This document shows, one piece after another, positions 46,359 through 55,832 of a stretch of 64,000 bases of DNA. How positions within the stretch are numbered: the stretch's first letter is position 1; each line of letters begins with the position of its first letter. The stretch comes from Enterobacter cancerogenus (GTDB lineage Bacteria > Pseudomonadota > Gammaproteobacteria > Enterobacterales > Enterobacteriaceae): the NCBI RefSeq assembly GCF_019047785.1, contig NZ_CP077290.1, forward strand, positions 2,294,001 through 2,358,000, written 5' to 3'. A program made the translations under genes and the position numbers. The notes beneath the pieces are model-generated. The model saw only the letters and a program-made list of their open reading frames with translations, was not told where the DNA came from and did no database searches.

Positions 46359-47296
46359 CAGATTAACGATAATCCACACAGCAGCACGAAATCCGCACTG
46401 ACATCATTCTCGTCTTCACTCGCATCCTGAGCCTGCCAGGCGTACCACGCGCTGAACAGCCCGGTAAACTCATCTGCCGTTAATTGTGCGTTATCTTCAA
46501 GCCACATGGCACAGAGCATCTTCAACTGGAAGAACTGCCGCGTTAAGGATTTTAACGCCACGCCATAGTTGCTGACGTTACGGCACGGGAAATAGTCGCC
46601 GTACAAACGATACAGCAGGACGTTGTGCACAATGAAGGGCTGCTCAGAAAAGAGCGGGATCTGTTTCGCATCGAGTTCGCGTAAACGTTCCTGCAGTCGT
46701 GCCGGCTGCATTACCGCCAGTTCGCTGAGCTTGAACATCAGCATCATTTTCTGCATACCCGGCACATTCAGGTTCAGGCGCATTGCGCCCATCTCGCCCA
46801 GCGCCTCGACGCGGTTCACCTCAATCGGCGGCAGCAGAGACAGTTGCTCGTTTAAAATGCCCGCCTCAGCCAGCTGCGCAAGCTGTTCGCCCATGGCGAT
46901 GAGATCCTGCGGGTCGCACTGGTTCTCATCACGATAGCGCTGCGCCTTGCTGAGGAGCACGCCGATGGCGTAGAGGCGGCTTTCCAGCGTCAGCCCTGGA
47001 TGGACCGCCATGTTTATACACTGCTGGTTTAAGGCTTCATCCCAGAGGCTATGCTCCGCAATGCCGTCAGTTTCGGTTTCGCCGGAATGCAGCATAAAGG
47101 CTTCCGGGTTTAGCAGGATCTCCCGCGCCGCGCTTTCGCAGGCCGCGTTGAGGCTCTCTCGCTGCTGGTTTCCCACCGTCAGACGCGTTTTTGGCCAGTC
47201 GCCAGCGGCGTCCTGACAGGCCGGGCATTCGCACGCCGCGTCGCGTGCGTTAAACCTGATCACGTATTCAGGTTGGTACTGTTCTATCAATTCCAT
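46358..47296 (-). CDS. FliB-like flagellin lysine N-methylase
   Basis: 312-residue protein resembling FliB, which methylates surface lysines of flagellin. The N-terminus has the FliB opening QPEYVIRFNARDAACECPAC (residues 8-27), and VLLYRLYGDYFPC lies toward the C-terminus. The cysteine cluster of the family (FRC...C...CC.GW) is changed: the first Cys is Ala/Asn, leaving Cys22, Cys24 and Cys27 before GDW. Length is below Salmonella FliB (about 400). ATG 47296 has GGAG eight bases upstream; ATG 47335, overlapping the preceding gene, is the alternative. Function is a family-based guess and activity is uncertain. Confidence 0.62.
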   Translation of the reverse strand: MELIEQYQPEYVIRFNARDAACECPACQDAAGDWPKTRLTVGNQQRESLNAACESAAREILLNPEAFMLHSGETETDGIAEHSLWDEALNQQCINMAVHPGLTLESRLYAIGVLLSKAQRYRDENQCDPQDLIAMGEQLAQLAEAGILNEQLSLLPPIEVNRVEALGEMGAMRLNLNVPGMQKMMLMFKLSELAVMQPARLQERLRELDAKQIPLFSEQPFIVHNVLLYRLYGDYFPCRNVSNYGVALKSLTRQFFQLKMLCAMWLEDNAQLTADEFTGLFSAWYAWQAQDASEDENDVSADFVLLCGLSLI

Positions 47297-47331
47297 ACAT
47301 GCTGCTCCAGCCGCTACAGTGGCGGCGATAC

Positions 47332-48717
47332 TCATTGAAAGTTTTTGCGAAAAAACCAGTGGGTACAGTCGATAACGTCACCGCTGGCGGGATCGGGGAT
47401 CTCAGGTAAAAAGGCAAAGCTGGGCTGTAACCCCAGCCAGCAGTGAGACTGCATCTGCATGGGCCAGCAGGCGTCGAGGCTGACGCCATGCTCGTGCGCC
47501 TGTTGGTAAAAATCACGCAGCGTCGGGATATAGCTGCCGTTAACGGCATAGGCACAGCCGCAACCGGCGCTCAGCACACGCGCTACGCCGGGCAACGCTT
47601 TCAGAAGCGAGATGTCGTTATATCGCGCCCCCAGCAACACTACCTGCCAGTCGATATGCGGCAAACGGCTCAGCAGCTGATTGACCGTTTTCAGCGAGTT
47701 CTCTTTGCGCACATACTTCAGGCGAGCATCAAGCAGCACCACGCTGCGCCACTGCTCACGTTGCGCCACGTCCAGCACCTGAATGTGCGCCTCCAGCTCG
47801 CTATGGCCGGGGTCGCGGGCGAACGGCACCAGATGGTGGTTATCAAGCCCCAGCGAGGAGAGCGCCTGCAGCTGCGCCGCAAGAACCTCGGGCTGCGCCG
47901 GGTCATACATCACCGCCACCTTGTCAAACGCGGCCCAGTCCACCGAGGTGCTCAGCGGTGCCTGGCTCAGACGCCGGTAGTGGCTCAGCAGGTTGCGGTC
48001 GGTGACAAAATCCTCCAGCGTCAGGTCCACCGGCGTGGAGGAGCCAAGCACAAAATCTTTGTCGTAGGTGTTGGCGCTGTGGGAGATACACAAAATCGCG
48101 TCGCGCGGATCGATCTGCTGTATCGGCGCGGTGAAATTGTTCAGAAACGCCTGCTCTTCCGCGAGGGTGGCCGTGTCTTCATAACGGTGATTTTTCAGGA
48201 AGTTGCGGTGATAGCCGAACGTGCCGTTGAGCGCATGGCGCTCACCAAAAGCGTGCGTGCGGTAAATTTTATCGAGATGGCTGTACCAGATATAGATGGT
48301 GTCGCTACCGGAAAACAGCGCGTTGTTATGCTGCATCGCCGCCACCTGCGTGCTGATTTTGGTCGGCGGATAATAGTCGTCATCGTCAAAACAGAGGATG
48401 TACTCGCCGCTCGCCATCTCGTTCAGCATGTTGCGCTTCTTACCGAGATCGAGCCGCTCCGGGCTGTGCACGTAGCGCACGTTACCCACCGCAGGGTCGA
48501 CCATCATGGCGATCAGGTCTTCGTTACTCTGTTCCGAATCATCAAGAATAATCAGCTCGCGCTTGTCGGCCGGGTAGTCCTGATACTGGAAGATATAGAG
48601 CAGATAGGGCAAAAACGCCCGGCGATTCCAGGTCGGACAGACGACGCTCACAAACGGGGTCGCGTAGGTCTTTTTCTGCTGCTGGCGTTTCAGCAGCGTC
48701 TGCATCAGGTTGCTCAT
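47332..48717 (-). CDS. Two-domain glycosyltransferase (GT2 plus degenerate GT25)
   Basis: 461 residues. The N-terminal domain (about 20-230) is a GT-A family 2 enzyme with SVVCPTWNRRAFLPYLLYIF, LIILDDSEQ and the DxD-type motif YILCFDDDDYY. The C-terminal domain (about 255-461) parallels the GT25 protein at 45671-46333: IDWQVVLLGARYN, a CGCAYAVNGSYIPTL segment and MQSHCWLGLQPSFAF. Its acidic motif (EDD in the GT25 gene) reads LLDARL, so this half may be non-catalytic. It starts right at the lfiJ stop and overlaps the methylase frame at its end. Likely flagellin glycosylation. Confidence 0.82.
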   Translation of the reverse strand: MSNLMQTLLKRQQQKKTYATPFVSVVCPTWNRRAFLPYLLYIFQYQDYPADKRELIILDDSEQSNEDLIAMMVDPAVGNVRYVHSPERLDLGKKRNMLNEMASGEYILCFDDDDYYPPTKISTQVAAMQHNNALFSGSDTIYIWYSHLDKIYRTHAFGERHALNGTFGYHRNFLKNHRYEDTATLAEEQAFLNNFTAPIQQIDPRDAILCISHSANTYDKDFVLGSSTPVDLTLEDFVTDRNLLSHYRRLSQAPLSTSVDWAAFDKVAVMYDPAQPEVLAAQLQALSSLGLDNHHLVPFARDPGHSELEAHIQVLDVAQREQWRSVVLLDARLKYVRKENSLKTVNQLLSRLPHIDWQVVLLGARYNDISLLKALPGVARVLSAGCGCAYAVNGSYIPTLRDFYQQAHEHGVSLDACWPMQMQSHCWLGLQPSFAFLPEIPDPASGDVIDCTHWFFRKNFQ

Positions 48718-49161
48718 TTATCGGTGTCGCTGTGCCTGTTGTTGACGCAGCCAGCACTGGGCGGAGACCGCGTCCGTGGTTTTCTGATCGCGGCGCTCCT
48801 GCGCCAGACGATGCTCTTTCCGACGCGATTCCAGCACCACTTCGAGGCTTTTTTCGCGGCGAGACTCCGCCAGCAGGTTGCCCTGAAGTTTTTGAGCCTC
48901 GACGTGCGCCAGCGCCTGCTCCTGCTTCTGCCAGTCGATCACGCGCTGAATATGGCGCTTATAGCCGGACTGATTGCACAGCAGCGTTGCGCTGCCCTGC
49001 ATCTCCTGCACGCTGTTGTTCGCCAGGTGGGTCAGGGCGTCAATATTCTTCTCCAGCCGCTGGCACAGCTGCTGCTGGGAGGCCAGACGGGCACTGAGAT
49101 CGTTCACCGCGCGGTTGCGCAGCAGGTGTAGCTGTTCAAGGGTAGTAATCAGTTTGCTCAT
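48718..49161 (-). CDS. lfiJ: Flagellar export protein FliJ type (LfiJ)
   Basis: 147-residue coiled-coil protein (LEQLHLLRNRAVNDLSARLA, then LEKNIDALTHLANNSVQEM) ending in Gln/Arg-rich helix. FliJ is the stalk-like activator of the export ATPase. It follows lfiI by 6 bp. Confidence 0.85.
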   Translation of the reverse strand: MSKLITTLEQLHLLRNRAVNDLSARLASQQQLCQRLEKNIDALTHLANNSVQEMQGSATLLCNQSGYKRHIQRVIDWQKQEQALAHVEAQKLQGNLLAESRREKSLEVVLESRRKEHRLAQERRDQKTTDAVSAQCWLRQQQAQRHR

Positions 49162-49167
49162 CGCGAA

Positions 49168-50487
49168 TTATCCTGCCTGGGCCAGCGCGTTAAGGTCGGC
49201 AATGGTGTTGCCGAGCGGGGCCGCGTTCTGCACTTCCTGCTGCAGGAAACGGGTTATCGCCGGCGAGAGGTTGACCGCTCTGTCGGCCACGGGATCGGCT
49301 CCCGCCACGTAGCCACCCAACGGGATCAGCGGCTTAATGCTCTGGTATTCGGCGTAAAGCTGCTTGAGGGTGCGGGCGGCGCGTTGATGATCCTGTTCCG
49401 TCACCTGGCTCATACAGCGGCTGATGGACTGACCGATATCAATCGCCGGATAGTGCCCGGCCTCTGCCAGATGACGCGAGAGGACGATATGGCCGTCGAG
49501 CACGGCGCGCGCGCAGTCGACAATCGGGTCCTGCTGATCGTCACCTTCTGCCAGCACGGTGTAGATGGCAGTCATGGAGCCCAGGCTTTCACTGTTGCCC
49601 GCGCTTTCAACCAGCTTCGGGATCAGGCCAAACGCCGACGGCGGATAGCCTTTAGTGGCAGGCGGTTCGCCCAGCGAGAGCGCGATCTCACGCTGCGCCA
49701 TGGCATAGCGGGTAAGGGAATCGACCAGCAGCAGCACGTCCTTGCCTTTGTCGCGGTAGTAGCTGGCGATGGTATGGCACAGCTCGGTGGCTTTAATGCG
49801 CATCAGCGGCGACTCATCCGCCGGGGCGGCGACAATCACCGATTTACGGCGTCCCGCCTCGCCCAGCGAGTGGTCGATAAACTCTTTGACCTCGCGTCCA
49901 CGCTCGCCGATAAGCCCAACCACCACCACTTCGGCCTGGGTGTAGCGGGTGATCATCCCGAGCAGCACGCTTTTCCCCACGCCGCTGCCCGCCATCAGCC
50001 CCACACGCTGGCCTTTGCCAATGGTCAGCAGGCCGTTGATCGCCCGCACGCCAACGTCGAGCGGCTCCGCAACCGGCTGGCGTTTTAGCGGATGAACCTG
50101 CGGGAGCTGCTGCGGCAGCACGGTATCGCCGGTCAGCTTGCCTTTGTCGTCGATCGGTTCGCCAAGGCCGTTGACCACGCGCCCGAGCCACTGGTCGCCA
50201 ATCAGCACTCCGTGCTGTTTGTCCATCGGAAAGACGCGCGCGCCCGCCATCAGTCCGGCAGGCTGTTTGAAGGGCATCAGAAAGGTGACGTCGCGGTCAA
50301 ACCCGACCACCTGGGCGTCAATCAGCTCGCCCTCGCCCCCTTCCACCTGGCACAGCTGGCCCACGGCCAGACGGCAGCCGACGCACTCCAGCAGAATGCC
50401 CGCCACGCGCACCAGCCTTCCGGCCACGCGGGCGAGGTTAATGTTTTCAAGCGAGCGCAGGACCTGCTCGAAATCGTGATCACTCAT
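49168..50487 (-). CDS. lfiI: Flagellar export ATPase FliI type (LfiI)
   Basis: 439-residue ATPase of the type III export apparatus. Walker A AGSGVGKS (166-173), Walker B VLLLVDSLTRYA with Asp256, the GERGREVKEF motif (195-204) and PPATKGYPPSAF are all intact. Its start overlaps the lfiH end by 8 nt. Confidence 0.96.
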   Translation of the reverse strand: MSDHDFEQVLRSLENINLARVAGRLVRVAGILLECVGCRLAVGQLCQVEGGEGELIDAQVVGFDRDVTFLMPFKQPAGLMAGARVFPMDKQHGVLIGDQWLGRVVNGLGEPIDDKGKLTGDTVLPQQLPQVHPLKRQPVAEPLDVGVRAINGLLTIGKGQRVGLMAGSGVGKSVLLGMITRYTQAEVVVVGLIGERGREVKEFIDHSLGEAGRRKSVIVAAPADESPLMRIKATELCHTIASYYRDKGKDVLLLVDSLTRYAMAQREIALSLGEPPATKGYPPSAFGLIPKLVESAGNSESLGSMTAIYTVLAEGDDQQDPIVDCARAVLDGHIVLSRHLAEAGHYPAIDIGQSISRCMSQVTEQDHQRAARTLKQLYAEYQSIKPLIPLGGYVAGADPVADRAVNLSPAITRFLQQEVQNAAPLGNTIADLNALAQAG

Positions 50488-51226
50488 CGTGCGATTCCGG
50501 CAGCAGGTTAGCTTTCAGAGCGTCCATACACTGATCGAGGCGGTGCTGGCAGCCCACGTCCATCTCGGTGGTATTGGTGATCACCCGGCACTCGCCGGGC
50601 GGCAGGTCGGGGTCTGCGGTCAGCCCCCAGTGCGCCGCTTTGTCCGGCTCCGCTTCGCTGATGCGGCGATGCTCGTCGCTGTTGAGCAGCACTTTGACCT
50701 GCTCCGGCTGCTGCGGCAGCGCGGCAAGCGCCTCCTCCACGAGGGTAAGGATTTGCGTCGGATGCAGGGTCAGCTCGCAGCGGATCACCTGGCGGGTCAC
50801 TTTTTCCACCAGCTGCAATAATTCTTCCCGGCGACGCTGTTCGTAATTCGCCATGAAGCTTTCCATCGAGGCGATAATGCTGTCCAGCGGGTGCGCGGCT
50901 TCGAGGAACTGCTGGCGCGCCTGCGTTTTGCCTTCAGAGCGGCCCTTGCGCACCCCCTCGTCAAAACCGAGGCGTAATCCTTCCTGATATCCTTCCTCTT
51001 TGCCCTCTTCCAGCCCCTGCGCGAAACCGCTGTTCAGCCCTTCCTGAAAGCCCTGCTGCAGTTGGGATTGCAGGGCGGCATCGTCCGGGACGTGGCGCAT
51101 CTCGTCGGGGAGACTCTGGGCCACGCGACGTTTGCGCAGCGGCGGAAACTTGTGCAGACGCGGTTTAATCACCGCCTGTCGGCTGTTGGTCAGGGCGCTC
51201 AGCGGTAAGCTTTGTTTTTTGTACAT
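50480..51226 (-). CDS. lfiH: Flagellar export regulator FliH type (LfiH)
   Basis: 248-residue stator of the export ATPase. It contains the FliH glycine-repeat helix (GFQEGLNSGFAQGLEEGKEE and GYQEGLRLGFDEGVRKGRSE, about residues 58-98) with GxxxG periodicity, then a C-terminal ATPase-binding domain. Confidence 0.91.
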   Translation of the reverse strand: MYKKQSLPLSALTNSRQAVIKPRLHKFPPLRKRRVAQSLPDEMRHVPDDAALQSQLQQGFQEGLNSGFAQGLEEGKEEGYQEGLRLGFDEGVRKGRSEGKTQARQQFLEAAHPLDSIIASMESFMANYEQRRREELLQLVEKVTRQVIRCELTLHPTQILTLVEEALAALPQQPEQVKVLLNSDEHRRISEAEPDKAAHWGLTADPDLPPGECRVITNTTEMDVGCQHRLDQCMDALKANLLPESHDE

Positions 51227-51229
51227 GGG

Positions 51230-52264
51230 TTACTCCATGGTCTGCTCGGTGAACAGCTGAACCTGAATTTCGCCCTCTTCCGCCAGCTGGCGCACCGTCG
51301 CCATGATCTCTTTACGCACGTGTTCGATACGGCTCACCGGCACCGGCCCCAGACGGGTGGTGGTGGATTGCAGCAGCGTCACCTGGCGTTTCGGCATCAC
51401 GTTGAAGATGGCCTGACGCAGCACCGGCTCGGTGCCCTTAAGCGCAATCGCCCACTCTTCAATGGCAATTTCTTCCATCAGGCGTTGCAGCGTCGCCGGG
51501 GTTTGACGGCTGAGGATGAAGAACTCGTACATCTCCTCTTCCAGCTCATCCACCACGTCGGCATCGCGCTCGCGCAGTTGGTCGAGCAGTTGCTGCTGGT
51601 TGCCGGAAATGCGGTTGACGATGTTGGCCGCGTGTTTGATGCCAACCACTTTTGAACCGTGCTCGGAAAGCACCGCCACGCCGCGCTCGATGAGCCGGTC
51701 CAGCTCGTCAATCACGTCGCGGTTAACGTCGTCCAGGCGCGCCACGCGCCAGACAATCTCATCCTGACGCTCCGGGGACAGCGCGCTCAGCACCCCCGCC
51801 GCCACGTCCGGGGGCAGAAACGCGAGGAACACGGCCTGAAGCTGGAGGTGTTCCTGCTCGATCAGCGCCGCCAGCTGCGGGACATCCACCCACTGCAGGC
51901 GCGCCATACGGTGGCGGATTTCATCGCCGTAAATGCCGTTGATCACGCTGCTGGCAATCTCGCCGCCCAGCGCTTTTTCGAGGATCCCGCGCAGGTAGCT
52001 GCGCGACGCGCCGTTGATGCCGCTCTGCTCGCGGTAGTCATCAAAGAAGTTGTTCATCGCGTGGCGGGCGTGATCGACTTTTACGCCGTGCAGACGCGCC
52101 ATGGTGTCGCTCAGCAGAATGACCTCATCGCGGTTCATCTTCTGCATCACTTTCGCCGCCGCTTCTTCGCCCACGCTGAGCAACAAAATGGCGGCCTGTT
52201 CCAGTCGGCTGCGTCCTGTTTTGACGCTGCCCTTACTGCTGTTACGTATTGTCAGTTCGCTCAT
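51230..52264 (-). CDS. lfiG: Flagellar motor switch protein FliG type (LfiG)
   Basis: 344-residue rotor protein. N-terminal FliF-binding domain, a middle EHPQ-like position reading EQEHLQ, and a C-terminal torque domain. Gap-free alignment with E. coli FliG from IALKG to GP shows Arg281 kept as Arg293 but Asp288 and Asp289 replaced by Ser300 and Thr301, and Arg297 replaced by Pro. It overlaps lfiF by 23 nt. Confidence 0.94.
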   Translation of the reverse strand: MSELTIRNSSKGSVKTGRSRLEQAAILLLSVGEEAAAKVMQKMNRDEVILLSDTMARLHGVKVDHARHAMNNFFDDYREQSGINGASRSYLRGILEKALGGEIASSVINGIYGDEIRHRMARLQWVDVPQLAALIEQEHLQLQAVFLAFLPPDVAAGVLSALSPERQDEIVWRVARLDDVNRDVIDELDRLIERGVAVLSEHGSKVVGIKHAANIVNRISGNQQQLLDQLRERDADVVDELEEEMYEFFILSRQTPATLQRLMEEIAIEEWAIALKGTEPVLRQAIFNVMPKRQVTLLQSTTTRLGPVPVSRIEHVRKEIMATVRQLAEEGEIQVQLFTEQTME

Positions 52265-53915
52265 TGCTGTTGATCCATTGTTTCAGTACTTCAGCCATAC
52301 GTTCCGTTTCGTTTTCCGCCAGCATTTGCAGGTACTCCACCTTGGTTTCAAGGCCAGAGCTTTGCGGCGGCAGTTCGGTGTCCTGATTGAACGCCGGGCC
52401 AGGCAGGCCGGTCAGACCGGATTCGGTGGTTACCATGTCGTTCTCAATCGCCTCGGTCTGGGCGCTTCCTTCAATCGCCGCCAGCTCGACAGGTTCACGT
52501 CGACCGTAGCGCTGCGCCAGCGGACGCAGGCCGAACAGCAGCGCGAGCAGGATCAGCATGCCGATGCCGCCGTTTTGCCCCCAGTACTGAATGTTCGGGT
52601 CCTGCCACCACTTCGGCTCCGGGAAGCCGTCTGGCGTTCTGTCGATAAAGGCCAGCCGGTCCAGCGTCAGGGAATCACCGCGGTCTTTTTCAATGCCCGC
52701 CGCGTCTTCCACCAGCCGGGTTAAGGCGGTGAGTTGTTCCGGCGTCATGCTGGCGAGCGGCTTAGCCGCCTGGTTTAACGCCACCGCCACGCGCAGTTTC
52801 TCCAGCTTGTAGCCGGGATGGCGGATATGACGAATGTCGCGGTCGAAGGCATATTTACGCTGCTCCTGCGAACGGCTGGAGAGCGAGCTGGGCGTGCGGT
52901 TTTGCGTCTCGGTTTGTGCCGTCTGCGCGTTAGCCGCCATCGGCGGGGTAGCGGGCGCAGGCTGGTTTACCGGGCGGTTGCTGAGCGAACCGGGGATACC
53001 CATCGCCAGCTCGTTAGTGGTGTTCTCGCGCGAGATATTTTCATCGCTGACCTGGGGTTCTTTACCCAGGCGCTCCTGCGTCTCTTCGACGCTGCTCATG
53101 TCAACGGTCGGCGTCACGCTGATGCGGAAATTCTCGTTGCCAAACAGCGGGGACAACAGCGCGGCAATATTGTTGGTGGTTTCGTTTTTGATGCGCTCAA
53201 TGACGTCACGCCCCTGACGAATGCTCGCCATGCTGGTGCCGCCCTGCTGGCCGTTTTCCGAGAGTAAATTGCCCGCCTGATCCACCACGCGCACGCTGCC
53301 CGGCTGCATACCCGGCACGCTCCCCGCCACCAGCTGGACAATGGCCGCCACCTGCTGTTCATCAAGATGCTTGCCGTAGCGCAGCTGGAGCATCACCGAG
53401 GCGCTGCTCTGGGGTTTGTTGGTCATCACAAACGAGCTGGACTCGCTCAGCCCCAGGTGGACGCGCGCATTCTCGACCGGATCCAGCGCCATAATGCTGC
53501 GGGCCAGTTCTCCCTCCAGGCTGCGCTTGTAGCGAACGTTTTGCACAAACTGGCTGCTGCCGAGCATCTCGTCTTTGTCCATCAGCTCGTAGCCGTCCGG
53601 CATCACGGCGGTAATGCCTTTTGCCGCCAGCGCCATACGCGCGCGCGGGAGTTTATCTTCCGGAACGAGGATCTGGCCGTTGTCAGGATTGATGCGATAC
53701 GCAATGGACTCTGCGCCCAGCACCTCAACCACCTGCGCCACCGGGAGTTTTTCATCGCTGCCGTACAGTGCGACATAGCCCTGATTGCTGCGCCAGAGAG
53801 AGAAAACGATCGCCGCCACCAGCAGCACACCACCCGCCGCCATAAGCCATTGCGGTTTGATGCGCCCGGTCGGCAGCGGGAGGGCAGAAAATGTATCTTT
53901 TAACTTTGTCAGCAC
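52242..53915 (-). CDS. lfiF: Flagellar MS-ring protein FliF type (LfiF)
   Basis: 557-residue ring protein with two membrane helices (about 22-42 and 440-458). Secretin-like domains lie between, with GDEKLPVAQVV-like N-terminus and the FliF segment RARMALAAKGI. The C-terminal cytosolic tail (ETKVEYLQMLAENETERMAE, VLKQWIN) binds LfiG. Confidence 0.95.
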   Translation of the reverse strand: MLTKLKDTFSALPLPTGRIKPQWLMAAGGVLLVAAIVFSLWRSNQGYVALYGSDEKLPVAQVVEVLGAESIAYRINPDNGQILVPEDKLPRARMALAAKGITAVMPDGYELMDKDEMLGSSQFVQNVRYKRSLEGELARSIMALDPVENARVHLGLSESSSFVMTNKPQSSASVMLQLRYGKHLDEQQVAAIVQLVAGSVPGMQPGSVRVVDQAGNLLSENGQQGGTSMASIRQGRDVIERIKNETTNNIAALLSPLFGNENFRISVTPTVDMSSVEETQERLGKEPQVSDENISRENTTNELAMGIPGSLSNRPVNQPAPATPPMAANAQTAQTETQNRTPSSLSSRSQEQRKYAFDRDIRHIRHPGYKLEKLRVAVALNQAAKPLASMTPEQLTALTRLVEDAAGIEKDRGDSLTLDRLAFIDRTPDGFPEPKWWQDPNIQYWGQNGGIGMLILLALLFGLRPLAQRYGRREPVELAAIEGSAQTEAIENDMVTTESGLTGLPGPAFNQDTELPPQSSGLETKVEYLQMLAENETERMAEVLKQWINSNERTDNT

Positions 53916-53925
53916 GAGGGAAACC

Positions 53926-54300
53926 TTACAGCGGAGTATTCATCACTTCGTCGAGCGCAGTGGTGAGCTTGTTACGAACCTGCATCATGGCGGAGAAGGC
54001 CACGCTGGCTTTTTGCGATTCAATCATCGCCCCGGCCAGATCGTCACTCTGACCCAGCTCAATGGCTTTTTGCTTTGCCCCTGCGGCGTGCTGCATGGCA
54101 TCAACGTTGTCGATAGCGTTATTCAGAACCTGCGAAAAAGAGAGATCGCGTGCGCTGTTCACGCCTTGGAAATCGGCACCTGGCGCAATAAACGTCGACG
54201 CGCCGATCCCCCCCGAGGAGGCCACGGCGGCGGTGTTGTGCAGTCTGTCCAGCATCGCCTGCTGGCGGGCCTGCATACCGAGAGCGGTAATGTTGTCCAT
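53926..54300 (-). CDS. lfiE: Hook-basal body protein FliE type (LfiE)
   Basis: 124-residue adapter between MS-ring and rod. FliE pattern: FSQVLNNAIDNVDAMQHAAG and SQKASVAFSAMMQVRNKLTT with ALDEVMN at the end. ATG 54300 (MDNITALG); six more codons upstream are possible but not family-like. Confidence 0.92.
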   Translation of the reverse strand: MDNITALGMQARQQAMLDRLHNTAAVASSGGIGASTFIAPGADFQGVNSARDLSFSQVLNNAIDNVDAMQHAAGAKQKAIELGQSDDLAGAMIESQKASVAFSAMMQVRNKLTTALDEVMNTPL

Positions 54301-54321
54301 GGTGTTAGTCTCTTGCACGCA

Positions 54322-55353
<1,032 letters not shown>

Positions 55354-55832
55354 AACAACTCACCAACATTTAAGCTAATTGTTAACCTGGAGCGAATACG
55401 GGCCCGCTGCACCTTTTCAGGTACATTATCAAAAGACGCCTATTCAATATGGATAACAGCGAATTAACCGGGTATTTTTCAATACGGGAATTCATGACTG
55501 GAGCGCATTATAACTCACCGTTAGGAATTGTCTTGTTTTTAATGGGTATTAAAATCTTAATCCTTAAAAATCATTAAGTTACAGGATTTATTAATGCACA
55601 TTAATCGAGCTAAAATAACGAATTAATAATCCATGGCATCTTGATTATGACAGACGAACAGCGTCTAATTCATATCCCTAATAAAGCCACCCGACAATAT
55701 GGCTTTATAGTGACGCAGACCGACTCACTCACAAAGCGACACGGTTAAACAAAACTTAAATATTTTTATGCCGCTAAGCAATGTGTAAAGACATCTGCTT
55801 TATGCTTACGGCGATCGTTATCCGGAAGATCT
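55354..55832. other. Divergent regulatory region between lafK and lfiM
   Basis: 479 bp, AT-rich, without a gene. A GG-N10-GC pair on the minus strand (55374-55387, AGGTTAACAATTAGC) resembles sigma54 only in its invariant bases and lies very close to the lafK start. No consensus promoter was found for lfiM. Confidence 0.4.

Noticed and set aside
47443..49131. Plus-strand open frame of 562 codons across the GT2-GT25 gene and lfiJ
   Set aside because: It spans two genes on the other strand, is very rich in Arg/Gln/His/Leu and has no recognisable domain; long antisense frames are common in such GC-rich DNA.
55374..55387. Sigma54 promoter for lafK
   Set aside because: It has GG-N10-GC spacing but little else of the consensus and would leave a leader of about 9 nt.
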